64,000 bases of DNA from Chamaea fasciata (Eukaryota; Chordata; Aves; Passeriformes; Sylviidae), in the NCBI GenBank assembly GCA_029207755.1, contig JARCOQ010000002.1, positions 58,755,172-58,819,171 on the forward strand, given 5' to 3'. Shown piece after piece: positions 13,666-24,466 of the stretch (the first letter of the stretch is position 1; the number at the start of each line of letters is the position of its first letter). Under the pieces are notes generated by a model, which was given only the letters and a program-made list of their open reading frames with translations, was not told the DNA's origin and made no database searches. Made by a program: the position numbers and the translations under genes.

Positions 13666-14190
13666 AAAAATTCCTGTGGTCATCACTGCTATGAATAAGG
13701 GTAATTTAAATGTATGATAATTGTGGTCTTAGGAACCAGTATTTTACAACACTGAATTTGTTAGCAGTCATCCAGTGTCTTTTGCTTGAATTTCGTATTG
13801 ATGTGTGTGTCAAGGTGTATTTGTTATTTCATGGAAGATCTGAATAACAGATCTCAGAAAGACTTGGCTATTTTCACAGAAAGTCCTGGAATGACGTGGA
13901 GATGGCGTGCAGAAGCACAGGCTAGAAGCAAAAAGGTATAATACAGTCCATTGTAGTGGAGATAAATGAAGGAAAAAACACACCAGTTTAAAAATAGCCT
14001 GCTTGTCAGAAAATGTTTTCATGAAAACTGTTTCAGAACAAGAGTGTTAATATGTTCTGAGAGCAGACACCAACCTGGATATGTTATGCAATAGGAAAAT
14101 TATTTGTGGTTTTAGAAATGCACATTATGAAGGAGCAAGGAGAGAGAAATCTGAATCTAGCTCTTAGGCTTACAAAAACTCCAAAAGGTT
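13666..14190. other. non-coding unique DNA between two LTRs
   Basis: About 525 bases with no recognised feature; a short open frame on the minus strand (13,810-14,022) has no domain. Confidence 0.55.
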
Positions 14191-14194
14191 CCCA
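14191..14194. repeat. target site duplication CCCA, left copy
   Basis: CCCA directly abuts the TGTTAA terminus of the LTR and is repeated directly after its ATCACA terminus at 14,967-14,970. Confidence 0.6.
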
Positions 14195-14966
14195 TGTTAA
14201 AAATGGCAGGAGACACAGTTTCCTCCTTTAAACGCCTTTATTAATAACCAGGGGTCTTGAAGGGTGGCCTACGCCGCCGTTGCTCCCTTTCGTCCACACC
14301 GCTGAGGAGGAGGCGCAATCCACTCTGCTGCCTGCGCTGCAGAGTGGGAGTTCTCACCTCACGGGGGTTCTAATGAACTCCCTTTTAGTTCATAGAGTCC
14401 AGGGGTGTCTCGCTCTTTAAGTACTTTTTTTTTAAGTTATGGTGAGATACAAGAGCTTGTCTATGAATACCCTCGGCATAAATATCCTTGGGTGTGGTCA
14501 GTCCAGTGCTGTCCTTGGCAGATTTAAATTCTGAGTTGGCTCGTTTCGGCCAGGAGCTCTTGGTGTCGATATGGTCCCATCATGCAGCTGGGCTCTTTAA
14601 TTTCCATAAGGGTGGCAGCAGCAGTCTGACTGACAGGCCAGTTGTCAGCAGGAAGTAGGAAGAGAATCTGACAGTAAGTAGGAAGTGGAGCAAGCAGGGA
14701 ACAAGCCAGTGGGACAGGCTGAGTTCAGGCAGGTAGAGCAGCAGCAGAAATGGAGAGCAGTGGTGCCAGGGAGCAGCAACGGCTTGACCCGACGGAAAGG
14801 CGATGGAATCAGGTAAGTGAGATCTTGGGGTAAGGGATACAGAGTGGACAAAAACTGCCTTTTGGTAATTAACAAACAGCATTATAACTCTTGAACTGAT
14901 TTTAACCAAACATTACAACTCTATAACCAACAACTTATAACTCCATAACAATTCTCATTCATCACA
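14195..14966 (-). mobile_element. young-looking CpG-rich solo LTR (ERV, 4-bp duplication)
   Basis: Seen: TG...CA termini (plus strand begins TGTTAAAAATGG, ends CATTCATCACA) flanked by the 4-bp direct repeat CCCA. On the minus strand it begins TGTGATGAATGAGAATTG. An AATAAA polyadenylation signal on that strand lies at 14,237-14,242, about 45 bases from the 3' terminus, which fixes the orientation. CpG is far more frequent here than in flanking DNA (for example the GCCTACGCCGCCG region near 14,270 and CCCGACGG near 14,789). Known: 4-bp duplications are typical of gammaretrovirus-like (class I) elements; methylated CpG decays with time. Inferred: a recent insertion that lost its internal part by LTR-LTR recombination. 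Open frames of 76-109 codons on the minus strand lie within the LTR and are not genes. Confidence 0.8.
14237..14242 (-). promoter_or_regulatory. polyadenylation signal AATAAA in the CpG-rich LTR
   Basis: TTTATT on the plus strand, AATAAA on the LTR sense strand, in the context ATTAATAAAGGCG. Its position near the LTR 3' end suits the retroviral R/U5 layout. Confidence 0.6.
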
Positions 14967-14970
14967 CCCA
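14967..14970. repeat. target site duplication CCCA, right copy
   Basis: Second copy of the CCCA that flanks the LTR on the left. Confidence 0.6.
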
Positions 14971-15844
14971 TGTCATTCAAATGTGTTTATGGAGTTCATG
15001 CCAAGGCATACTTGTGTCCTGTCTGAAATGCTACAGTGGCTATAAAAGTCCACGGCGATCACAAGTCCTAGAACCTTCTACAGAATACCATCATCAGATC
15101 ATCAGAGGACCTAGACAGATAATCTCTTTCTGTCCCATAAAAACAAGATTTAGCTGACAGCATGTTTCATTTGTCACTATATTTTTACTGAAGATGTCAT
15201 CTAGTTCCATTTACTATCAAATCTAGCCCAGATTTTCTTACCAGGAAGTTGCCTGTGTTCTAAGAAACTCTGAATACTAAAATTCAGCCTATAAATATAG
15301 GCGTACTTGTGGCTGCTGTTGAAAAAAATTGCATCATTCTGATGCTTGTCCTCAAATCAGGAGCTAAAGACATGAAAGTTTGTTTAGGAAGGTATTCTGA
15401 TTAAGAGACTGACATTAAGATCCGCAGTATCTAGCTATCCATAAATCTGCTGTTGACTGGAACTGGCTTCAGACACAAGATGTATAATCAGAGGTAAGTA
15501 CAGCAACTAAAAATATTCATTCAGGAATCTAGGGAATACTAACTTTCAGATGCCTTTTCCAGTCTATACTTATCTTGAACATACTGAGTTCATGTGAAAG
15601 CCAGAAAATTTTTCCAGGCTTAAAAGAATGCAGGTCATGTGTTCAAGTAATTTAACAATAATCTCCCTGACTATTTTTTGTGGCTGCTGTTCTTATTCTC
15701 ATTTTCTATACCTGTCACGATAGGTCCATAAAGAAAATACGTACCTGCACCCCATCACAGCTCTGTACTCTTTTCTGGAACACACTTTGTCACAGTTCCA
15801 TGACTCTGTAAAGTCACAGTGTTTAGAAATGATGTGACTGAAGA
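14971..15844. other. non-coding unique DNA
   Basis: About 870 bases between the CpG-rich LTR and a CR1 fragment; nothing recognised. Confidence 0.55.
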
Positions 15845-16248
15845 GGTTCCATCTGCATCTTCTTATGAGGAAAAGCTGAGGGAGTTGGGCCTTTTCAGTC
15901 TTGAGAAGAGACTACTGAGAGGGGACCTCTTCAATGTCTCCAAGTAACTGAAGGGAGGGTCAACAGGATGGAGCCAAGATCTTCTCCATGGTGGGAGGCA
16001 ATAGGGCAAGAGGAAATGGGCAGAAACTGATGCACAGGACTTTCCATCTGCGTATGAAGATGAACTGTATTATTGTGCAGGTGACCACACACTGGAACAG
16101 ATTGCCCAGAGAAGTTGTGGAGTCTCCCTCGTTGGAGATATTCAAGAACTGTCTGAATGCAATCCTGTGCCATGTGCTCTGGCATGACCCTGCTTGAGCA
16201 GGGAGATGACTCACTGTGGTCCAACCCTAACCATTCTTTGATTCTTTT
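15845..16248 (+). mobile_element. CR1 retrotransposon, 5'-truncated 3' end
   Basis: Seen: the plus strand reads YEEKLRELGLFSLEKRLLRG near 15,863-15,925 and, after frame changes, HWNRLPREVVESPSLEIFK near 16,090-16,148. Both are close to the C-terminal end of the CR1 ORF2 protein. It then runs into the CR1 tail (GACCCTGCTTGAGCAGGG, GGTCCAACCCTAACC, TTGATTC). Known: CR1 is the main LINE of birds and most copies are 5'-truncated. The element is about 400 bp, with stops and frameshifts, so it is dead. The open frames on both strands here come from this element. Sense is plus because the tail lies at the right. Confidence 0.9.
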
Positions 16249-17828
16249 TCCTCACCTTCATTTATAAACATAGTTAATGAGCCTGATCTTTGGCATGCGC
16301 AATCCTTAGTGCATCAGCAGATACAGGGAATACCTTCCCTCTGATTCTGCAGTTTCTACCCTTACATATTTAAATCAGATACTTGCTGTGGTAGACCAAT
16401 AAGCAAATGCCTTCAGAGAAAATTGAAAACATCCCAAAAATCTTTCACAGATTAGAGAGACTAGTAAACCGACATGTTACCTGTGTTTAGCTCTCCTAAG
16501 TGATTTTGAGCTTTCACAGTGGATTCACCTAAGTGAACCTAAATCACATCATCTTGAGCTATACATCATTCTGCAGTTTCACAAAGTAAAGGTTGATGCA
16601 AACATTTTCTTCAGTACATAGAGATAGTAATCTACATTTTATTCATTCTCCCCAGGTTAACACCAAAACAAATGTTTAAAACAAATACTCACAGATCTAA
16701 GTTTCCTGGGATTTCTGATATCAAGCTTCCTACTTTGATGCGAGCGGCTAAAAAGCACCTATGACTGAGTTGCTAAACATGTAGGCTAAACTCATGGTTT
16801 GGTCAGCATGATACTGTTCAAAACACAGAAAGTGAAATTTTATAGGTATCCCAGAGATACAAAAAAGTCCAGTTTCTAAAAATTAAAGCTGAAGTCACAG
16901 TTCCTATCAATCCCATTAGAAGGGTTTTGCTTCAGTTTTCTAATTATGAGTTAATTAAGAGCTGTAACTGTTTTCCCCTACATATCTTTATTTAGTGATG
17001 TGACATACAGTTTCTAAGAATAGTTACTTGTGAGCCATTTGTTGAGTACTTGACATTCAAAACAGGAATCATACTGAATTGAAGTTATGTTGACACTGCT
17101 GTTTTTGCCTGATTGAAACTGTGAATTATGTTAGTGAACTCACTTCACATGACTATCCTCTTCTATTAGCTTAATATTATCTATTTCCACAAATCTCCTG
17201 CCAGAAAATGTCATCCTTATAGATAGCGAAGACATATTACAAAGGAAAAACATAGGCACTGCTGAAGCCAATCTGCTTCTTAAAACTGGTACCTGTTACT
17301 GTCTCAAAGTTTTAATTTTTTAGCTGCAGTATCATCCATACTTCACACAGTTCCAGTTACAGATGTAGGGTTCTAAAAGCATCAGAAAACAAAAGGAGAA
17401 AAACACAAGCAACAGCAGAAGCATTTTTTGTAACATCTTACGTATCAACAATTTATTTCAGCATTGTAAAATTACGATTTACATCTTGTGATGTTGATAT
17501 TTGTAAATGTTTCTTCAGTGGTTGCTCACAAAGCAGATTCTACTGAATGAAGGTTGATATTAATTTCTTCTCTGCATTCTCTCTAGGATCAAAAGATGGA
17601 CTTCAGCTTCTTCTAAATATGGAAGGAGATCACAGTTTTTACTGTAATATAAAATTGATGAATTTCTTACTGTAATCCATTAGAGGCTAAGCTGAACCAT
17701 CAAATTCATTTTGATTTTAATCCAAAGCACTTCAAATCCAGTTCTCCATAAAGAAAATTTAAATACATTAAGTCAGTCGAGATGTCCATGTCTTCCTCCA
17801 TGTCTTCATTCATTGTGTTTTTAGAGAT

Positions 17829-17829
17829 C

Positions 17830-17876
<47 letters not shown>

Positions 17877-17880
17877 ATAT
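17829..17880. repeat. (AAAT)n microsatellite
   Basis: About twelve and a half perfect copies of AAAT/TAAA. Uninterrupted, so likely length-variable between individuals. Confidence 0.95.
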
Positions 17881-18880
17881 TTACCAGGTAAAAATTAATT
17901 TGGATATCTGGTTGAAAAGCATTTGAGATCATTTGTAAGTTTTTTCATTCCTTCATTTTACACAACAGACAATAAACATTCCGTAACTTTTTTCATTCTT
18001 CGCTGTTCTTGATTTCATCTTTATTTCTTTCTTCTTTATTTCTGCAAACACATAAGCTCTTGGTTCACATTTTACATTAGTATCTCTAATTAAACTGCTC
18101 TCATCAGCATATAATTATTCTGTGTATAAATGCAAATACGGTTTTCTAACATTCAACTTTGTGCACTAGTGAAGTTAAAGCACTTATTTATTTACAATAG
18201 CATGGCATATAATGCCAGGAAATCTAAATCACATTCAAGTTCAATATTCACATAATGGTTATGAGTAGAGGTTAATCCAAGGTGTTGCTGTATGCTCCTA
18301 CAACAGGAAATACAGGAAATATTGCTTAATGATTGTGAGAAAATCAGTTAGGCATAATTTAAATTTCAAAACTTGAGATGTCCCAAGGCATAAGAACCTG
18401 AATTTTTAATAGGGTTATTGAGAGCTTGTTATTAGGAATGCTGAAGTTTCACTTAGAACATGTGAAGGTTATTGAAATTCAGAACTACATATACTTGTCA
18501 AAAAAGGTTTTTTGGTCATTATATAATATTTAAGAATACTTTTCTTCTATTCCCAAAATATCTACCAGTATTAGATTTATGATCTGGAAATTCCAGGATT
18601 CTCAAAGCCATCTACAGGAAAAAAGAATAAATCACCTGTAATTCAACAGCATATTTGTGTTCATGTTTCCCTGTTTCTTTGGATTTAAATTGCACTGAGT
18701 TTTAAAGTATATTTTAAGATTTTTAAGATTTAGGAGTTTTTATTTTTCTGTGCCTTTCGTGTCAGTCTAATTTATTTAAATACAGCTGCCCTCTTTCCAT
18801 TCATCAACTCATAATGATGCTGAAATCAAGGATCACAGTCCTTAAAGACTTATTTCTCCCTACTCTGTTCTTACTAGGAA

Positions 18881-18901
18881 AGCAAACAAACAAACAAACA
18901 G
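18881..18901. repeat. short (CAAA)n run
   Basis: About five copies of CAAA without interruption. Confidence 0.7.
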
Positions 18902-21064
18902 AAATATGAAAAAATAGTACAAATAAAACCCTTTCTGATTTCATATGTATGAAAACGGAGACCTTTCATAGCTTGTCTAGAGGGAATGTTTGGAGGGGAT
19001 GTTCAAAATTAAGTAAAGCAGTGCAAAGGAGGTGAGTCACTGCATTGTGTGACGTTAGTTTTTTTTACCTTCATATACCAGGAATTTGACTGAGAAGTTA
19101 ACTTCAGTGACACCATCTACTCCAAAAAGAAGAAAAGTATATCTAATTCCTCCTCTCTGCTCTCATCTTTACAATGAGAAGAGGAAGAGAGCATATATTA
19201 GAATTTAGTTCAAAAGTAGTATCTCATGTCCCTGAGTTCAACAAAGTCTTCCAGAACTGCTATTTTAAAAGAAATTTGTACAAATAATGTAGTTCACTTA
19301 CATTTCAAACTGGACAACAGTCTTTAATGTATAACTCTCTAAGGAGGTTCCCCTTCTGCAGCCTCCCAGCCTCCATGGCACCATGAAAAATTTTGGTGCC
19401 TTGAGAAAGATCATTATTTCTTTTATATGGTTCTTTAGAACTAACCGTGTCTGTTGGTTTTCCACGAAGTATTGAGCCGAATAGTAGGGAGAATCAGAAG
19501 CAATTCTGTCTATCCTAATGAATTAAAAGAATCTACAGAACTCATCCCTGTTCTGGAATACAATCCTGTCTTCTATTGAATGTGAGACCATTACCCCTTG
19601 AACAGTGTAGTCTGGGACATTTATATCAGATCCATATTTGGAAGCTAGAAGAGACCCAAGGTCACTTCTAAAAAGCAGTGGCCATTTTCCCTCAGTTTAG
19701 AAAGCAAGAGCTTAGCAGTTCAAACTTGAGCATTTCCGTGGCACTTGTCCCTTTTTTTCCAGAGAACATTCATGTAGTTCTCTAAATCACTAGCAGACTG
19801 TGGCACTCTGGGTCAGATGAAGTTATCTGAAAAAACAGTGTGAACCTTCCCAATGAGCAATGTGGCACAATTAGTTTGGAAAATATTCTGGAGTAATATA
19901 GAATACTCAAAATAGACTGTGAAAGACAAACTGTGATAGCCAAACTCTTCCAAAGAAGAGCAGAGAAAAAGTATTTGGCAGTCTTAGAAATGGTAGAAAG
20001 GAATTTCTTGGTATGGTGCCTGAAAGAAAACTGCAAAAGATCAGTCTTATAACTGTCTTCACCTTTTGAGTTCCTCCTTTTATGAATTAGTAGTAATTAT
20101 TTCTATAGATAATTTTTTTTTTATAATCTCTCAGAATGTAAGGCAGTCTAACTAGTAATAATAACTACAACATTAAGTAATCATTCTCTCCTTCTTTCTC
20201 TCTCTCTCCCATTCTTACAACTGTCATTTCAGTGATACAACTTTAATAATTAACTTTATTACCTTAATATTTCTTATTTTGCATAGACTACTATAAAAAC
20301 ATACAAGCTAGGGAAGACAGAACTAAGTCACCTCAAATAATTGTTCAGTCTTTTCCCATGACTGATACTTTTTCTTTTCTTTTTCTTTTTTTTTCCAAAA
20401 AACAATCTAAACAAATTAGTTGAAATTTTTGAATATCTATGTGAGACCTTTTCAGCTTTGATACTGAACAAGAAAATAAACCCATTCCTTTAATAATCCT
20501 GCACAGAAAAGAATTAAAACAGACCAATTATGTAACTATTTTTGGAAGACAAGAATATAATTTTTGTCATGCTGAGGTGTCACTTTATGACCAGATTTTT
20601 GAACTGAAATATATATTTTCAAGGTACTTGGAATTAATCTGCTCTGCCTATTTGATTGAACATCAGCATCAGGAACATTAGAGAGACAATCCAAAAGACA
20701 ACCTTGTGAGCTACCTAATGACCAAAGAAAATAAAGAAGGCCAGGACAAGAGTAAGATCTACTTCTTTCCAGAAACGACTTTCATGCTAAGGCCTAGAAG
20801 CCTATTCAGAAATTGCCACACCATGGCCAGAGCAAAAGAATAACCTAGAGGCCTATTAAAAGTGCCTGTTTGGAAAATGATACTCTCTTTAATTTCTATA
20901 TCCTGCCTCAATACTTTTTTATTTCTTTAATATTCAAAAATAAACCCAGTACTATAGGACAGGTTTTAAAGCTTCAATGCTGTGCTTGCTCATGATTGCT
21001 GTCATTCTATTACTTTTTATATCTAGTGCAATGAATCTTTCAAAATGACTTTGCATTTTTCAGA

Positions 21065-21493
21065 GTGGCATTATTTTATCACTCTTACCTCTTCCTTTTT
21101 CTAGCACTTTCTGGTGCATACTGTCATAAGTTTGATACTGAGGAGACTTTCCATATGGCTGGAGAATACATTTTTATAAACATCTGGGCTGAAGAAAATA
21201 TTAATCCATTACATGAGAGATGGGAGCAACCACCACAGTTATGTTTTCTTTGCTTTTTAAAACAAGGCTTCTCTGCTAAATTTCTTGGGTGTGCTCATAT
21301 CTGTAATTTGACTAAATACAGTCAATGTATTATTTACTTATGCTACCTGAGACACAAAGTGCCAGAATGTGTGCCCAAAAATTCTAGTGAGCCACATGGG
21401 TCTTTAGCACATAAGGGTGATTTGGCCAAAGGAAGACATCTATATCTTAATAGACCTTCAAAAGCTCCCTTATTAACCTTGTGGAAGAAATGA
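21065..21493 (+). other. 142-codon open frame, unrecognised; possible receptor exon relic
   Basis: Seen: an uninterrupted plus-strand frame that starts at GTG, with no in-frame ATG nearby; the preceding bases TTGCATTTTTCAG look like a splice acceptor. The peptide opens with a hydrophobic stretch (FLFLALSGAYC), then GEYIFINIWAEENINPLHERW and a Cys-rich middle. Known: class C receptors (calcium-sensing, taste T1R, V2R types) begin with a signal peptide and then a PGDYLLGGLFPLH-like motif before a Cys. Inferred: a very weak likeness to that first exon. No following exon with a venus-flytrap or seven-helix domain was found in the window. A chance open frame in A+T-rich DNA is at least as likely. 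I would not call it a gene. Confidence 0.15.
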
Positions 21494-21609
21494 GCACTTT
21501 TAAATCCTAATTCATGACATTCTAGATCAGTTTGATAACTCATCCTAAACACACCTTGAGACACCTTGAGAGTTGTGGTTTGTTGTATTTTTTTTCTCCT
21601 TAATTTATT

Positions 21610-21879
21610 TTAAAGAAGAAACATATCATAGGCTTCTTTGTGCATCTTTGTACAGTGTCCATGCCTATATCTGCAAATAACACAAACTCCAGCCCTGGCT
21701 TCTGGAGCTGGTTCTTTACCTGGAGGATGATCTTTAAGTTGATCTTTAAGTGATAGAGCAGATACAACTGATTTCACTATCCCCAAAAAAATGTATTTTT
21801 GTGGAGGCACTCTTGCTTCTTTGATTAAAGGTGTACCACTTTTCATTTGCAAAATGCTCTGAATTACTCTCCTCTCCAA
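21610..21879 (-). pseudogene. possible retroviral Gag nucleocapsid relic
   Basis: Seen: an 89-codon minus-strand frame, Lys/Pro-rich in its middle, ending in GVCVICRYRHGHCTKMHKEA. That is close to a CCHC zinc knuckle (C-X2-C-X4-H-X4-C), but the spacing before His is one residue longer and the last Cys is His. The strand upstream of the frame reads CTTTTCTTCAG, which could be a chance acceptor. Known: betaretrovirus-like Gag proteins carry such knuckles near their C terminus. Inferred: an old, decayed Gag fragment. No protease, polymerase or LTR was recognised beside it, so the call is weak; a chance frame is possible. Confidence 0.25.
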
Positions 21880-23611
21880 ACAGCACTGAAGAAAAGAGGT
21901 TTTAGCAGCTACTAAGTCACTACTCTAAATTTATTTTTTGCATATCATGGAACCAACAGATGTTGACAATTTTTAGAGATCTCACAGGAAATAATGCAAA
22001 ACTTTGAAAGTTCAAAGTGAGCTTACTGAAAGGAATAAATATACAATTAGAGTCCTATTACAATTCAGATGTTCCAACATTTTAGTTCACAGCTACTATG
22101 ACCTAACTATTTGTGGTTTAGTAGAGAAACTTGAGTTCACAAACCATTGACTGCACGGCCTGCAACAGCCACTCAGAAATCATTATGCTTTCTATGCTAA
22201 ACTAGTTTACACATAAAAAACATTAAGACACATTTGGGAGTGAAATAGGTCCAGCTAGGGTCAGTAAAGGTGTCTGAGATGTACAGCAGATTTTAAGTGT
22301 AATGGAAGCATGGCAATGGTTACATTATTGAGTCAGGAAAAGATAAATATTTAAAAGAAGTGGAATCAGGTTATCGATACAACATAAAACATAAGGGAAA
22401 AAAGGCAAAAAAATGTTACTGTAATCTGTCTTGTCTCACAGTATATTAAAACACCACAACATCATAATATAAGGAAAATAGAAGACAAATATGCAGCATT
22501 TTATAAAGTATGCTTCTACACCATATAGTCTTACCAAAAAGAATTACTGTAGAAAGCCATGAAAGAATTGCTTTTAACCAGGTCTTAAAAGTAGACAGAT
22601 AATTTTATACCCACTAATAATATTTTTAACTACAGCAGCGGAGATAACGATAGGGCTAATCAGATGTCTCTTTGTGGGGTATACTCGGATACCATGCTGC
22701 ACTCAGGAAGGAATTATTTGTATCCTGTGTAAACTATAATTTAATGCAGCTGGTTATATGTCCTGTGGAGGAAGTTTCTGCTAAAATATTAGGTGAAGGC
22801 TGTACTAAAATCACTCCTTTGCACAATGATTTTGATCTAGAATAACCAATTTTAGCAGTGACATCTAAATTTAGTTATGGGTAAGACAAACACATTCTTG
22901 AGAATAACAGTGCAGTTTATTTTTCCTTGAAAATTGCACTATGTTACTTACAAAAAGTGTTTAAAGAGAAATTGTTTTAATTTTAGTTTGCTTAAATTTT
23001 ATGTCTTAAATTTAGACTTCTACATAAAACTTGTCGAAAAACAGAAAAATGCAAAATCACTATGGAGAAGCCACATAAAACAGGAAGGATTTGGGGCTGA
23101 TGCACATTTTTGGCTTTCACTCATTATAAGACCATGATTTTCTGGGATTTCTTATAAATGTGACAAAAGAAATAGCAGCATAAAAATTCTATGCTGATAA
23201 CATGCAAAAATCTCAAAACTGAACTGATGTTGAAATGCAAGATTTCCAAAAAGTTTTTCTTCGATTAATTTATGTTGTCAATAAGATTCTAGAAATTCAG
23301 CTAATAAATCCTTTTAATTGACAACTCCTTTGAGTTGTCAAGCTTATAACCATTTCTGTTGATTAGCTTTGCTTTTTCTCTCACTTCTGAGAAATAAGAT
23401 ATTTTTACCACCTTCAGGGTAAAAGAGAAAAACAGTGATCCCCATTTTTTTTGCAATTTTGCAAATTTCAGTGTAACAGGCAGCACAGATATGATCATCA
23501 AAAAAATACTTAGTACTTTTCTCTGGTACATGAAACCAGCAGGTGTTGACCTGCTACTAATCTGCAGAATAACAAAATCCTTGTCAAAGCTTTCAACAAA
23601 AGTGTGTGTCC
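21880..23611. other. non-coding unique DNA
   Basis: No gene, RNA or classified repeat recognised; A+T-rich with frequent stops. Confidence 0.6.
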
Positions 23612-23735
23612 CTCTTAACAAATGGAGAAACTGCAGCACAGGGTGCTGAAATGACTTGCCAAGGTAACCAGGCAGACCAATGTCAGGAATGTTTCTAGAG
23701 GTTAGGCCTCCTGGGTACTGCTGCTCTGGGATATG
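23612..23735 (+). mobile_element. MIR-like (CORE-SINE) remnant
   Basis: Seen: AACAAATGGAGAAACTGCAG, then TGACTTGCCAAGGTAACCAG, then a region ending GGCCTCCTGGGTACTGCTG. These follow the order of the MIR consensus (ACAGATGAGGAAACTGAGGC, TGACTTGCCCAAGGTCAC, and the gap to the CTCCTGACTCC-like end). Known: MIR and related CORE-SINEs were active in early amniotes and survive in birds as rare, worn copies. The copy is about 125 bp with several indels. The 145-codon minus-strand frame that runs over it is fortuitous. Confidence 0.55.
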
Positions 23736-24416
23736 CATTCAGAGGTGTCTGTGACCAGAAGATAAAGTTGTCCAGCAGTTGGTCCTATTGAACATGAAAT
23801 TTCAACCCTGTGTTAGGAAGTAGACATTTGTAAAGAAATATTTACCCCATTGCACTTCAGTACACTACTCAGGAATGGGTACTATGGGAATGGGTATAAT
23901 CACCAGACAAGAAAAGTTAAAATTAGGTTCCTAGAGGTAGTTTCATGGTCTATGAAGAAGGTGTTTAGGTAACTATTTGGAAGTCCTTGTTTTGCAAAGT
24001 AAGTCAGCAGTTACTATGCTTATATATACAAGTTACTATGCTTGTGTATGTTCTGTGTCACTTAGGCAATTTATGTGGAAAACACAGTGAGTCAGACTGG
24101 GACTTCTCCTTTCCAAGGAGAAACATAAGAATCAGAATATATGTGCAACACATATTGCTTTTTCTGAACAGCTCCATAAATATGCATCTATTTAAAACCA
24201 TGGGGAGAAAGCCTAGCCCAGATCAGCTTCAAATCAGACTTTCGTGCCATGTACTGAGCATCTTGGGATGCAAATACTTCTGTGGAAGAAGCTGCTCTAC
24301 CTCAGCAATAAGGCTCTTAGCTACAAAGTATTTTCTGTTTTCTTCTTGGGAGTGGGGGCTTGGAGAGGGGAGTTCTGTTTCTTCCATTCTCAAATTGTTT
24401 GGCAGTAGACAAATTT

Positions 24417-24417
<1 letters not shown>
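23736..24417. other. non-coding unique DNA
   Basis: Nothing recognised except a 16-base direct repeat, GTTACTATGCTT-type, at about 24,009-24,045. Confidence 0.55.
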
Positions 24418-24465
<48 letters not shown>

Positions 24466-24466
24466 A
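24418..24466. repeat. (CAA)n microsatellite
   Basis: About sixteen uninterrupted copies of CAA. The frames through it give poly-N, poly-T, poly-Q-type or poly-V stretches and are artefacts. Confidence 0.95.

Larger units (their letters stand above)
16249..21064. other. non-coding unique DNA with microsatellites
   Basis: No gene or transposon is recognised over 4.8 kb. It holds an (AAAT) microsatellite at 17,829-17,880, a short (CAAA) run at 18,881-18,901 and CT-rich stretches near 20,195. A small open frame on the minus strand at 19,782-20,036 has no domain. Confidence 0.6.

Noticed and set aside
14200..14560. CpG-dense stretch that could be read as a CpG-island promoter
   Set aside because: It lies wholly inside an LTR with matching ends and target duplication, so CpG richness reflects a young insertion.
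15931..16224. Overlapping open frames on both strands near 16 kb
   Set aside because: They are sense and antisense readings of a 5'-truncated CR1 element.
21610..21879. Likeness of part of the frame (ERR...LQMKSGTP...LKDQ) to a splicing factor HEAT-repeat protein
   Set aside because: Only scattered residues match, with a gap, and the nucleotide sequence does not follow a plausible cDNA; judged chance.
23301..23738. 145-codon minus-strand frame
   Set aside because: Its first part is the complement of a MIR-like SINE remnant and the rest has no domain or conserved pattern.
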